Source: Oscillospiraceae bacterium
Lineage (GTDB): Bacteria > Bacillota > Clostridia > Oscillospirales > JAAYXM01
NCBI GenBank assembly: GCA_015067485.1
Contig: SVMJ01000011.1
Coordinates: 1 to 42,540 of the forward strand
DNA length: 42,540 nt
Reading direction: 5' to 3'
Within the stretch, counting starts at the first letter, position 1, and every line of letters begins with the position of its first letter. The position numbers and the translations under genes were made by a program. Below, one piece after another: positions 16,305-26,100 of the stretch. The notes below the pieces were generated by a model, which was not told the DNA's origin, made no database searches, and worked only from the letters and a program-made list of their open reading frames with translations.

Positions 16305-16331
16305 ACTCTAAAACCTCCTAAAGATAGTATC

Positions 16332-16360
16332 AGTATACCATACTCTCGCTTTTATTTCCA
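16332..16360 (-). promoter_or_regulatory. Promoter of prmA
   Basis: Reverse-strand TGGAAA (16355-16360), 17-base spacer, TATACT (16332-16337). It is back to back with the lipoprotein promoter. Confidence 0.6.
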
Positions 16361-16369
16361 TAAATTCTC

Positions 16370-16397
16370 TTGAAAGGAAAAATTTTTTTAGTATAAT
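16370..16397 (+). promoter_or_regulatory. Promoter of the lipoprotein gene
   Basis: TTGAAA (16370-16375), 16-base spacer, TATAAT (16392-16397). It gives a leader of about 60 bases before the ATG at 16463. Confidence 0.7.
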
Positions 16398-16462
16398 AAA
16401 AGTGAACCTTTTTTGAAAACAATCGTCTAACCAAGCAGAAACACCAAATAGGAGGATGTACA

Positions 16463-17158
16463 ATGAAAAAAATACTGTTTATGTTACTAAGTGTCGCCAT
16501 GCTGCTCGCCTTTGCGGCGTGCAATTCTTCTGCGCCTGTGGAAGATGAAAAAATCGATGAACCGATCGTGGAAGAACAGCAAGATATCGACGCACCGCAG
16601 GACGACGTGATTGGAGAACCCCAGCCGGAAGTGGAAGAGGAAAAAGATAATGTCGTTTCTGATCCGCCGGCAAAACCGGAAGTCAAGCCGGAAGAAAAAC
16701 CGATTACTCCTGCACCCGAAGTCAAGCCGGAAGAAAAACCTGCTGAAAAGCCTGTCGAACAGCCGCAGAGCAACACCCCGGCAAACGTCATTCTTTCTGA
16801 TTTCAAGGCAAAGGTAAACGGAACTACTGATCTCGAAGCACTTGCGGGTGAACTGATGAAGAATCCGATCATCCAGTTTATGCCTGCATCCATGGCGGTT
16901 GAACCCGGGTTCTTAAACGGCTTCAAGAGCGAAATCAACGGTTTCTCCAAAGGCGTGATGTTCGGTCCGGCAATCGGTACCATTCCGTTCATCGGCTATC
17001 TGTTTGAAGTCGACGGCGATGTAAATGCATTTATCAGTACGCTCAAAGAAAACGCAGACCTGCGTTGGAACATCTGCACATCCGCAGATGAAATGGTGGT
17101 CGCATCGGTTGGAAACAAAGTCTGTTTTGTGATGGCTCCGTCGGCATTTGAAGAATAA
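16463..17158 (+). CDS. Putative lipoprotein with Pro/Glu/Lys-rich linker
   Basis: A 231-residue predicted lipoprotein of unknown function. The signal peptide MKKILFMLLSVAMLLAFAAC ends in a lipobox-like FAAC, with C20 as the likely lipidated residue. Residues about 25-105 form an acidic, low-complexity stalk rich in E, P and K, with a near-repeat EVKPEEKP. The C-terminal part (about 110-231) is a small globular domain containing Phe/Gly-rich stretches and no recognised motif. AGGAGG precedes the ATG. A terminator follows before the MBOAT gene, so a joint role in cell-envelope work is only suggested by position. Confidence 0.8.
   Translation: MKKILFMLLSVAMLLAFAACNSSAPVEDEKIDEPIVEEQQDIDAPQDDVIGEPQPEVEEEKDNVVSDPPAKPEVKPEEKPITPAPEVKPEEKPAEKPVEQPQSNTPANVILSDFKAKVNGTTDLEALAGELMKNPIIQFMPASMAVEPGFLNGFKSEINGFSKGVMFGPAIGTIPFIGYLFEVDGDVNAFISTLKENADLRWNICTSADEMVVASVGNKVCFVMAPSAFEE
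16679..16740 (+). repeat. 23-base direct repeat in the lipoprotein stalk
   Basis: The same 23 bases occur at 16679-16701 and 16718-16740, coding EVKPEEKP twice. This is internal repetition of the linker and not a mobile element. Confidence 0.8.
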
Positions 17159-17160
17159 TG

Positions 17161-17190
17161 AAAATGGGTGACGCAAGTCACCCGTTTTCC
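17161..17190 (+). terminator. Intrinsic terminator after the lipoprotein gene
   Basis: Stem AAAATGGGTGAC (17161-17172) with GTCACCCGTTTT (17177-17188), loop GCAA. It separates the lipoprotein gene from the MBOAT gene, probably with some readthrough since no promoter is visible after it. Confidence 0.8.
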
Positions 17191-17208
17191 TTAAAAGGAG
17201 GAACGAAA

Positions 17209-18609
17209 GTGCTCTTTTCCGGCATTCCGTTTTTGTATTACTTTCTGCCCTGTGTGCTGATTCTGTATTTCTTAAGCCCGAAGAAGCTGAGAAACTTTAC
17301 GCTTCTGTTTGCGAGTTTGTTCTTCTATGCTTGGGGCGAGCCGAAGTATGTGATTTTGATGGCGGTGTCCATCCTACAAGGGTATTTGTTTGCACGACTC
17401 ATTGAAATCTCAAAAAAGCCGTGGTGCAAGCGGTTGTTTTTAATTTTGTCTGTTGCGGTAAGTCTGGGTCTTCTCGGATATTTCAAATATGCGGACTTCT
17501 TCATCGAAAACGTGAACGCGCTCACAGGGCTTTCTCTCCCTATGCTCAAGATCGCACTCCCCATCGGGATCAGTTTCTACACCTTCCAGATTTTAAGTTA
17601 TGTGGTGGACGTGTACCGCGGCACGGTGGACGCGCAAAAAAGCATCGTGAAACTCGGCGCATATATCTCCATGTTTCCGCAACTTATCGCGGGTCCCATT
17701 GTGCGCTACTCAGATATTGAAACCCGGCTTACAGAACGTACCCATAGCATCGACCGTGCGGCAGAGGGCATCCGCCGCTTCATCATCGGTCTTTCCAAAA
17801 AAGTGCTTCTTGCGAACACTTTGGGTGAAATTGTGGCACAAATAACCGCATCCACCGATGTTTCCGTGCTTTATTTCTGGTTATATGCGGTGGCATTTGC
17901 GCTCCAGATTTATTTCGATTTTTCAGGATATAGCGACATGGCGATCGGGCTTGGAAAGCTCTTCGGATTTGATTTTATGGAAAACTTCAACTACCCGTTC
18001 ATCTCAGGCAGTATCACCGAGTTTTGGCGCAGGTGGCACATCTCGCTCGGCAGTTGGTTCCGTGATTATGTCTACATCCCGCTGGGTGGCAACCGCGTGG
18101 GTAAATTCCGCCATCTTTTCAATATTCTCGTGGTGTGGATGCTCACCGGATTTTGGCACGGAGCGGCTTGGAACTTCGTGATTTGGGGACTGTTCTTCGC
18201 GGTTTTGTTGGTCGTTGAAAAGTTCTTCATAGGAAGATTTTTGGAGAAAACTCATCTGTTCAAGTACATTTATGTTCTGATTTTTGTTCTCATCAGTTTC
18301 GTTATTTTCAATGCGACGAGTATGATGGAAGCGCGGTTTTACATCTCTGCGATGTTCGGTGGAAAAGGTCATCCGCTGGTCAGCTCGGAGTTTGTATACC
18401 TGCTCAAGCAGTACGGAAGTGTGCTGGTTCTTGCGTGCATTGGGTCCACTCCGCTTGTCAAAATCGGACTAAATCGCGCAAAAAAGAGCGAAATTTTCTC
18501 CAAAATCCTCAATGTTTTGGAGCCGATCGTCCTGGTCGCATTGTTGCTTCTTTGCACCGCGTATTTGGTGGACGGCTCATTCAATCCGTTCTTGTATTTC
18601 AGATTCTAA
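17209..18609 (+). CDS. MBOAT family O-acyltransferase (AlgI/DltB-like)
   Basis: A 466-residue polytopic membrane acyltransferase, likely moving an acyl group from a cytoplasmic donor across the membrane to an extracellular polysaccharide or wall polymer. Family marks are GPIVRYSDIETRL, WRRWHISLGSWFRDYVYIPL and the active-site histidine H317 in LTGFWHGAAWNF; H277 is in WRRWH. Around ten hydrophobic helices are visible. The start is GTG at 17209 with AAAGGAGG 7 bases upstream; an ATG at 17158 would run through the terminator. The following DHHW gene is its usual partner. Confidence 0.93.
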   Translation: MLFSGIPFLYYFLPCVLILYFLSPKKLRNFTLLFASLFFYAWGEPKYVILMAVSILQGYLFARLIEISKKPWCKRLFLILSVAVSLGLLGYFKYADFFIENVNALTGLSLPMLKIALPIGISFYTFQILSYVVDVYRGTVDAQKSIVKLGAYISMFPQLIAGPIVRYSDIETRLTERTHSIDRAAEGIRRFIIGLSKKVLLANTLGEIVAQITASTDVSVLYFWLYAVAFALQIYFDFSGYSDMAIGLGKLFGFDFMENFNYPFISGSITEFWRRWHISLGSWFRDYVYIPLGGNRVGKFRHLFNILVVWMLTGFWHGAAWNFVIWGLFFAVLLVVEKFFIGRFLEKTHLFKYIYVLIFVLISFVIFNATSMMEARFYISAMFGGKGHPLVSSEFVYLLKQYGSVLVLACIGSTPLVKIGLNRAKKSEIFSKILNVLEPIVLVALLLLCTAYLVDGSFNPFLYFRF

Positions 18610-18621
18610 GGAGGTGCCGTA

Positions 18622-19722
18622 ATGAAAGAAACTTTGAAAAATCGCGTTTTGGTTTTTGGAATGGCGGCGCTTCTGTTGGGACTTTCGGCCGTGAGTTGGT
18701 TTCATGCGCCGAATGCATACTCGGATTCCGAGCGCCGTGCGCTTGCACAATTTCCGAATACCGAGCGTGATCAAATCCTTTCGGGTCAGTTCATGTCCGA
18801 GTTTGAGGTCTACACGCAAGACCAGTTTCCCATGCGTGATCGGTTCCGTGCGTTGAAATCCTGGAATGCTCTGTTTGTACTGAGACAAAAGGCGGTCAAC
18901 GGGTTGTATCTCGCAGACGGGTTTGTCTCGAAAATCGAATATCCGCAAAACGACCGCTTGATGAACCACGCGGCAGAACGTTTTTCCTATCTCTACCAAA
19001 CCTATTTGCAGGGGATGAAACCGTACCTGGTGATGGTGCCCGATAAAAACTACTTTTTGGCGAAACAAAACGGGTATCTCTCGATGGATTATGACAAGTT
19101 TTTTGCAGAGTTTGGGGAAAAGGCACCGTTTTTGAACCCCATCGATATCACAGACAAACTCGAAATCTCGGATTACTACCGCACCGATACCCATTGGAAG
19201 CAGGAGAAGATCATCGATGTCGCACGCTACATTGCCGCGCATCTTGGGATTTCGATCCCCGAAGATTACACCGAAAGCACACTTTCTCATCCGTTTTATG
19301 GGGTGTACTACGGTCAACTCGCACTTCCGCTTCCCGCGGATGAGATTCGATTCTTGAGAAACGATGTGATCGATTCCCTAAAGGTAACGAGCTTTGATAC
19401 CGGGATGCCGAAAGAAGTGCAGCTTTACAACGAAGAAAAGGGTGCGGGGAAAGACGGATATGAGTTCTTCCTTGGCGGCTCGCACGCGGTGGCGACCATC
19501 GAAAACGCAAAAGCGGAAAATTCGCGTGAACTCATCTTGTTCTGCGATTCGTTCGGAACCAGCATCGCGCCGCTTCTCGCGCAAGGCTATGCGAAAACAA
19601 CGCTCATCGACATCCGCTATATCCCGAGCAGTATGCTCTCTTCCTTTGTGGAATTTGAAAATCAGGATGTTTTGTTTTTATACAGTACCATGATGCTCAA
19701 CAACAGTAGTGGCATGAAATAA
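18622..19722 (+). CDS. DHHW family protein (AlgX/AlgJ-like, MBOAT partner)
   Basis: A 366-residue protein with an N-terminal signal anchor (about 9-25) and an SGNH-like extracytoplasmic domain. YYRTDTHWKQE is the DHHW-type motif (DTHW here), and ILFCDSFGTSI carries the SGNH serine block. Proteins of this class act with MBOAT enzymes in O-acetylation of exopolysaccharides, taking the acyl group on the outer face. AAGGAGG precedes the ATG, 12 bases after the MBOAT stop. The target polymer is not indicated, as no glycosyltransferases are nearby. Confidence 0.88.
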   Translation: MKETLKNRVLVFGMAALLLGLSAVSWFHAPNAYSDSERRALAQFPNTERDQILSGQFMSEFEVYTQDQFPMRDRFRALKSWNALFVLRQKAVNGLYLADGFVSKIEYPQNDRLMNHAAERFSYLYQTYLQGMKPYLVMVPDKNYFLAKQNGYLSMDYDKFFAEFGEKAPFLNPIDITDKLEISDYYRTDTHWKQEKIIDVARYIAAHLGISIPEDYTESTLSHPFYGVYYGQLALPLPADEIRFLRNDVIDSLKVTSFDTGMPKEVQLYNEEKGAGKDGYEFFLGGSHAVATIENAKAENSRELILFCDSFGTSIAPLLAQGYAKTTLIDIRYIPSSMLSSFVEFENQDVLFLYSTMMLNNSSGMK

Positions 19723-19723
19723 G

Positions 19724-19757
19724 AAAAACTCCCTTTCGTAACGAAAGGGAGTTTTTT
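19724..19757. terminator. Bidirectional terminator between DHHW gene and addA
   Basis: Stem AAAAACTCCCTTTCG (19724-19738) with CGAAAGGGAGTTTTT (19742-19756), loop TAA. It serves both convergent units, and touches the last base of addA. Confidence 0.92.
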
Positions 19758-22700
19758 TAGCATGGGATACATTCGCCGGTAGAAAGGAAGAACAACATTT
19801 TTTCTTTCACGGGTTTTCCTGTGAGTTCATGGAGTGCGACCGCATAGGTCTCAAGCTGGGATGCGTATTTTTCTTTCCCACCAAGGGAAGTTTTGTCGCT
19901 CTTAAAGTCCACGATTACCATCCCGTCCGGCTCTTCGAAGTATAAGTCGATCATACCTTGGAGCAGTACGGTTTCATCGGGGAGATTCGGCGCGGGGACG
20001 AGTACTGAAAAGCGTGATTCGCGCACGAAATTTTGTGCGGAAAGTACGCGCGCGCCGAGAGAGGATGCGACGAAGTGCACAATCAATTCGGGTGGGATGA
20101 CTTCAAATTCCGCATCGGAGAGTTTCCCGTTTTCTGAAAGTCGCGCAAGTTCCGCTTTGCAGGCATCGACCGTTGTACACCGCGCGAAGTCTACCATCTG
20201 CATCGCACGGTGGATGGCAGTTCCGCGCTCGGTCGCGCTGAGAGAAGAATCCTTGCGGAATAAATCGGGAACATGGAATGTGAGAACATCTTCGAATTGT
20301 TTATTTCCCGTTGCGGTCATCTTGGACGGATGATCGATTGCTTGAGCATGCGGATAGCGATAGGAAAACCGCGATGCAAAGTCGATTTCTTCCGCGCTGT
20401 CCCTGCGGAGTTCTCCCGCCTTGACACCGCCAAGCGGTGCTTCGGGGAACAGGAAATCGTATCGCAACGGTACGCTCTCCCCCGCGAGAAGTGCGGGGTA
20501 GACCGCCCAGGTAAGTGCGGATGCCGCGCGACTGAGTGCGCTGGGGGTTACCTGATACAATCCCAACTCCGCGTGCTCGACCACTTTGAACAAGGGCCTT
20601 TGTTTCTCGGGGAGTGTGCAGGTGAGAAAGAGTTTGTCTTTCGGGCGCGTCATTGCAACATAAAGCAGGCGGATCTCTTCGCTCTTCATTTCCGCATCCA
20701 TCGCGGTCTGGATCGCGACGCGCTGCAAAGTGGGCCAAGTTGCACGCAGAGTTTCATCACGAATCGATAGTCCCAACCCGAGATCGGGATGGATCAAAAC
20801 CGTGTTGCTCTGGTCGGTGCGATTGAACTGACGGTTGCAGTTTGCCACAAATACGATGGGAAATTCCAGTCCTTTGGATTTATGGATAGACATAATTTGA
20901 ACCGCGTTTCCACTCTCTTCCGCAAAACCGGGGAGATCTTTTTCCTGTTCTGCGAGATGGGAAAGATGGCTCAAGAATCCAAAGAGCGAGCCCCCAAAAC
21001 TCATTGCGTGCTGATAGAGTAAAATCAGATTCTGCACGCGACGTTTGCCGTCGGGCATTGCCCCGATGAGACCGAACGCGTGCGTTTTTTGCATCACGTG
21101 CCAAAGCAGGCGCGCGGCGGTCTGTTCGGATGCGAGTTCACGGAATTCGGAAAGAAGTGTGAGAAATGCGCGTGCTTTTTCCGACAAGGGCGAGTCGCCG
21201 CTTGTCGAGGCTTTCAGCGCGTCGAAATAGTATCCGTCGCGGTCATGTAAGCGAAGTTCTGCGAGTTCATCGGAAGTAAATCCGAAGAGCGGGGAGCGGA
21301 GCACACCCGCGAGCGGAATGTCCTGCAAGGGGTTATCGATCACGGTGAGCAGGGAAATCATAATGTTCACTTCCACCGTACTGAGCAGTCCGCTCTTGCG
21401 TTCGGAAACACAGGGGACACCTTCGGCTTGCAGTACCCGCGTGAACACATCTGCTTTCTGTGCCAATGCACGAAGCAGAATGACAAAGTCGCGGTACTCG
21501 GCGGGACGGGTTTTGTCTCCGTCGCGCACGGGGAATTTGTTTTTCACCATTTCTCGAATCTTGTGCGCAATGACGCGCGCTTCCACTTCGAGAGCGGATT
21601 CGTCTTCTTCGCCATCGGTCATCATTTGCACCATCAGAAGTTCGGTGTTGTAATCGTGCTCTGACGGCGCAAACTCCGATTCATAGCGGAGTTTTTGGGA
21701 ATCATCATAGTCAATGTCGCCCAAATGCTCGCTCATCAGCATAGAGAAATAGTGGTTGACCGAGTCGAGTACTTCGGGGCGGGAACGGAAATTCGCATTC
21801 AAATCCACACGGCGCGCATCGCCCGGGCGAGCGTCTGCGCGTTCTTTGAACGTTTTGTACTTGGAAAGGAAAATTGTGGGGTCTGCAAGACGGAAACGGT
21901 AGATGGACTGTTTTAAATCACCCACCATCACGATATTCTGCTCGTTTTGAGAAACCGCGCGAAAAATCAGGTCCTGCACCGCGTTACTGTCCTGATACTC
22001 GTCTACCATAATCTCGCAGAAATCACGGCTGATCGACTGTGCGAGCGGAGTAGGGGTAACGATGTTGTTTTCAAAACGTTCCACCAAAAGCGCGATCGCA
22101 TAGTGCTCCAAATCGCTGTAATCCATCATCAGACGGCGTTTCTTTTCATCGGAAAATGCTTTTGAGAGATGTTTGACCGCGATGGCAAGCCCTTCAATCA
22201 AGGGGAGTACGCGCGCCTGATCTGCTAAAATCTCGGTCTCACACGCGGTAAAAATTTGCTTTGTGATTTTCTTCAAATCATCCTTCACTTCATCGCGTGC
22301 ATTTGCGACCAAGTCTTTCAAAAACGGGTCGGACGGATTGCGGACCGCTTTGAGTGTCGCAAAAACAAAACCGTTGGCGACCGTGTATGCCTCGTCCCAG
22401 TTTCCCGATTCCACCGCGCGATACAGCGCACGGAGTTGTTCCAAATCGGATTCGAACATCGGCTGATAGGAACTCAAAAGATCTTCGGTCATATTCGCGA
22501 TGCATCGTTCGAGTTTTGTGATCGATTCATGCACACGTGCCAAAGTATGGTCGCGCAGATACATCCCCCAAGGGGTGTCGAAACAATGCTTGATCTCTCC
22601 GGGGGCGCATTGCTCATCGAGCCACACTTCGGGGAATGGATGAGTTCTGCTCTTGGCGTGCAGGGCGAGAATGGCATCTGTCAGGCGGCGGTCGCCGTTT

Positions 22701-23191
22701 GTGGCGCCAAAAGCATCAGTGAGCGCGGAAAACCAAGGCTCATTCTGCTCGTACCACTCTTCCATCAAGTCATCAAGCAAGGTGCCGCAAATCTTGACTG
22801 CTTCATTTTCGTCCATCACGCGGAAATCCGACGGGAAGCCCAGCAGATACCCGTGTGTGCGTAAAATTGACATACAAAATGCGTGTACGGTCTGTATTTT
22901 TGCGTTGTGGAGCTGATGATATTCCCGTACCAAATGCCGATTTTCCGGATGCTCCGTAATGCGTTTTGAGAGTGCTTTTGCGATTTTTGCGCGCAGTTCA
23001 CTCGCGGCGGCATTGGTGTAAGTAATCATGAGAAAACGGGAAAGGGGTTCTTGTTCCTGTTCCATACGGCGCAGCAGGCGCTCGACCAAAACCGCGGTTT
23101 TTCCGCTGCCTGCGGCCGCGGAAACAAGGAGAGCACCGCCACGGTCATCAATCGCCGCTTGTTGCTGGGCTGTCCAACGAATCTCTGCCAC
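19757..23191 (-). CDS. addA: ATP-dependent helicase/nuclease subunit A (AddA)
   Basis: AddA is the 3'-5' helicase and nuclease half of AddAB, which resects double-strand breaks for RecA loading. The 1144-residue protein has a UvrD-type Walker A motif SAAAGSGKTAVL (K31), DEYQDSN, GDLKQSIYRFR, late helicase motifs such as SIHKSKGLEFP, and a C-terminal RecB-family nuclease motif VIVDFKSDKTS. It starts with GTG, preceded by AAAGGAGGAG at 8 bases. Its start lies 44 bases inside the end of addB, so the two are translationally coupled. Confidence 0.96.
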   Translation of the reverse strand: MAEIRWTAQQQAAIDDRGGALLVSAAAGSGKTAVLVERLLRRMEQEQEPLSRFLMITYTNAAASELRAKIAKALSKRITEHPENRHLVREYHQLHNAKIQTVHAFCMSILRTHGYLLGFPSDFRVMDENEAVKICGTLLDDLMEEWYEQNEPWFSALTDAFGATNGDRRLTDAILALHAKSRTHPFPEVWLDEQCAPGEIKHCFDTPWGMYLRDHTLARVHESITKLERCIANMTEDLLSSYQPMFESDLEQLRALYRAVESGNWDEAYTVANGFVFATLKAVRNPSDPFLKDLVANARDEVKDDLKKITKQIFTACETEILADQARVLPLIEGLAIAVKHLSKAFSDEKKRRLMMDYSDLEHYAIALLVERFENNIVTPTPLAQSISRDFCEIMVDEYQDSNAVQDLIFRAVSQNEQNIVMVGDLKQSIYRFRLADPTIFLSKYKTFKERADARPGDARRVDLNANFRSRPEVLDSVNHYFSMLMSEHLGDIDYDDSQKLRYESEFAPSEHDYNTELLMVQMMTDGEEDESALEVEARVIAHKIREMVKNKFPVRDGDKTRPAEYRDFVILLRALAQKADVFTRVLQAEGVPCVSERKSGLLSTVEVNIMISLLTVIDNPLQDIPLAGVLRSPLFGFTSDELAELRLHDRDGYYFDALKASTSGDSPLSEKARAFLTLLSEFRELASEQTAARLLWHVMQKTHAFGLIGAMPDGKRRVQNLILLYQHAMSFGGSLFGFLSHLSHLAEQEKDLPGFAEESGNAVQIMSIHKSKGLEFPIVFVANCNRQFNRTDQSNTVLIHPDLGLGLSIRDETLRATWPTLQRVAIQTAMDAEMKSEEIRLLYVAMTRPKDKLFLTCTLPEKQRPLFKVVEHAELGLYQVTPSALSRAASALTWAVYPALLAGESVPLRYDFLFPEAPLGGVKAGELRRDSAEEIDFASRFSYRYPHAQAIDHPSKMTATGNKQFEDVLTFHVPDLFRKDSSLSATERGTAIHRAMQMVDFARCTTVDACKAELARLSENGKLSDAEFEVIPPELIVHFVASSLGARVLSAQNFVRESRFSVLVPAPNLPDETVLLQGMIDLYFEEPDGMVIVDFKSDKTSLGGKEKYASQLETYAVALHELTGKPVKEKMLFFLSTGECIPC

Positions 23192-26100
23192 GGTCTTCTC
23201 CTCCTTTCAAGTCTTCGATTTTGGTGGTGAACAGATAGCGTAGCTTGTCGCCCGCGACACCCGGTTCAAACTGGCAAACCGCACGGAACGCGCACCAATC
23301 GCAAGAGGTTTGCGTTTTGTTTGCGTAATAGGGGTTGGCATCAATGATGCCTGCACGGATTTCTTCTCCCGCCGTGTGCAGAATGTCCACCATACGGTCG
23401 CGCAGGAGATAGAACATCTCAAGCGGTGCGACACTCGAGCGGGAAGACATTGTGCCGTTTTTGTTATACGAGATGGGCAGGAACTTCGAGTTTTCCAGTA
23501 ACTCTTCTTGGTCCACCAAAAGTCCTTTGTGTTTGCGTAAATCGTCTGCACTTTTTTTGGAACTTTCGGTGTCAGGATGTGCATCGAATTTAGAAATATC
23601 GTCGTTTACCATGATGTAAAGAACGCCTGCGGGGCGGATCTTCGCGTGATAACGCATCTCGCCGAATTCTTCCAGGGCAAAGAGATAGAGCAGCATTTGC
23701 ATCCCGATCCCGTTGATGACTTCGGGAATAGAGAATGTTTTATGTCCTGTTTTGTAGTCCATGATGCGAAGATACACGCACCCGTCTTTTGCAAGGGCGT
23801 CTACGCGGTCAACCACACCTTGCAGGGTGAGAGAACTTCCGTCATCAAGACGGATCTCCATGGACGGGATCTCACCGTATGGCCCGAATTTCAATTCAAA
23901 ATCAACGGGTGTGAATTTTGATGTGAGCAGTTCTTCGTGCAGATCGCACACCGCACGGCACACCGCACGGCGGACGCGTGAAAACGCCGCGACAAAGCGC
24001 GCGGAGTATTGGGAAAGCCCGCCTAAAACGGTTTCGGTATATTCGTTTGCAAGACGCCACGCGATGTTGTAGACTTCGTCGCGTGTATAGGAAGATGCGC
24101 CTTTTTCGGTGATTTCTTTGATTGCGTGTTCGAGTACCCAGTGTACCAAAGTACCTTTGTTTGGTGCGTCAAGAGTTGCAATTTGTGTGGGTTTGAGATG
24201 AAGCCCGTAATGCAAAAAGTACTGATAGCGGCAACGCTCAAAGGTGTCGAGTTTGGAGGCACTCATACAAAGGTTGCGCCCGAACATCGCATCGCGCAGA
24301 GCAGGGCTTTTGAGCGGTCCGCGGCTCAGATGCGCGCGGGATTCGGAAAGGGACAGAAGTTCGGCGGATTCGGTTGTTCTGAAATACTCTTTTGCATGGG
24401 TAGAGAAAGAAGCATCCCCGCTCATCGCGGCATCGAGTGCGGGGGAGCGCGCATACGAGCGCACAAGGTCTGATACCTGCATTACTTCGCATTGCGGGAA
24501 CAGCGCCTGCGCACGGGTATAGAAGATAGACGGCAAGGTCTCTTCTTCATGGCAGGAAAGGAAAAGCCGTTCCCGCGCAAGCGAAAATGCACGGTAGATC
24601 AAGTGGAACTCGTCTTCGGTTTGATATGCCGAATTTTTTGCGAGGTGGAGACCTTGGGACTCCAAACGCGCACGGTCGGAATCTGAAAGCGGACCCGCAT
24701 CGGTGAGGCGCATGGGAAGTTCACCGTCGTTTGCGCCAAGCAAAATCAAACAGCGTGGAGCCTGTTCGCCCAATCGGTCGACCCCGCCTGCATGGACACG
24801 GTCAAGTGAGATCGGGATGCTCGCAACTTCGTATTGGCTCACGGTGAGTGTGAAAAGACGGGTGAAATCACGGAGTTCATAGCGGGAATCACGTAGTGCG
24901 GTTCCCATGCTCTCCAAAACACGGCACAGAATATCCCAAAACTGACGGTACTCGTCTGCACGTTGCAGATCACCGCGCTTTAAGAAGAGTTTTGCACGGG
25001 CGCGCAGACGGCGCGGGAGATGGATTTCTTCATAATAGCGGATGAGCGCGTGGGAAAAGCCCAGACCCGTTTTGTCGGCTGAGATCGCCTTCTTGAGATT
25101 GAGCAGTGGGGTGAGAATCTTTTTGCGTGCGAGATTTAAGCGATAGAGCTCGGCTTCATCGTTTTCGCCACGGCTCATGCCGTTTGGCGAGCGGGTGAAG
25201 GGCTTGTCAGCCGACCAGTCTTTTCCGTGGATCTCCCACAAATAGAGATAGCGTTCGAGTTCATCGGTTGCACGTCTTGACAGTCCGGTAAGACCGGACT
25301 TTAGAAGTTTTAACATATCTTCGTAGCGGAATCTGTTTTCCAGACACGCGAGTGCCGCGCAGGTGAGCGCGATGACCGGTTTTTCGGTCAGATCGCTTTT
25401 GTGATTGAGATAAATCGGGATATCATAATAAGAGAAGACGGATTCGAGCGTTTCCGAATATGCGGTAAAATCACGCGCGGTGATCCCGATTTCGCGGAAA
25501 CGGTATCCGTGTTCACGGACCAGTTCCAGAATTTTTGCCGCAGCGAGTTCGCACTCTTCAAAACGGGAGTGCGCGCGGTAAAATTCAATTCCGTCGGTTT
25601 CCTCCGAGGGTACGGATGTCTCGGAAAAGAGATTTTGTTCCAAATACGAGAGCGCGGGGGAAGTAAAGCGATAGGGTTCGGCCAGGGTTTCGGTGCGGCA
25701 AGTGCCGCAAATGCGCCTTAGTGTTTCGTAAACACGGTTGGGTTTTAAGAAAGCGGGGGAAGGATCGGTTAGATCCGCACACAGGGTAACCGTTACATTC
25801 TTTGCCTGACGGAAGATCAGACGTAAAACGTCAAGTTCCACTTCGGAAAATCCCGAAAAACCGTCCACCCAAATTTCACGCCCTGCGAAAAACTGCAGAC
25901 GCGCCGCGTCTTCCGCAAGCGCTTGCAATCGATCTGCCGCATCGGTTCCGGTCTCACGGAGTGCGCCTTCGTAGGCGGTGAAAATCACCGAAAGATCGCG
26001 TAGTTTCTTGGAAAGCGGCGGGGTGAAGTGCTCGGATGCATTCCAAAGCATTTCGGGGGTAACATTGGAGACACGGCACTCTTCTTCGAGTGATAACAGT

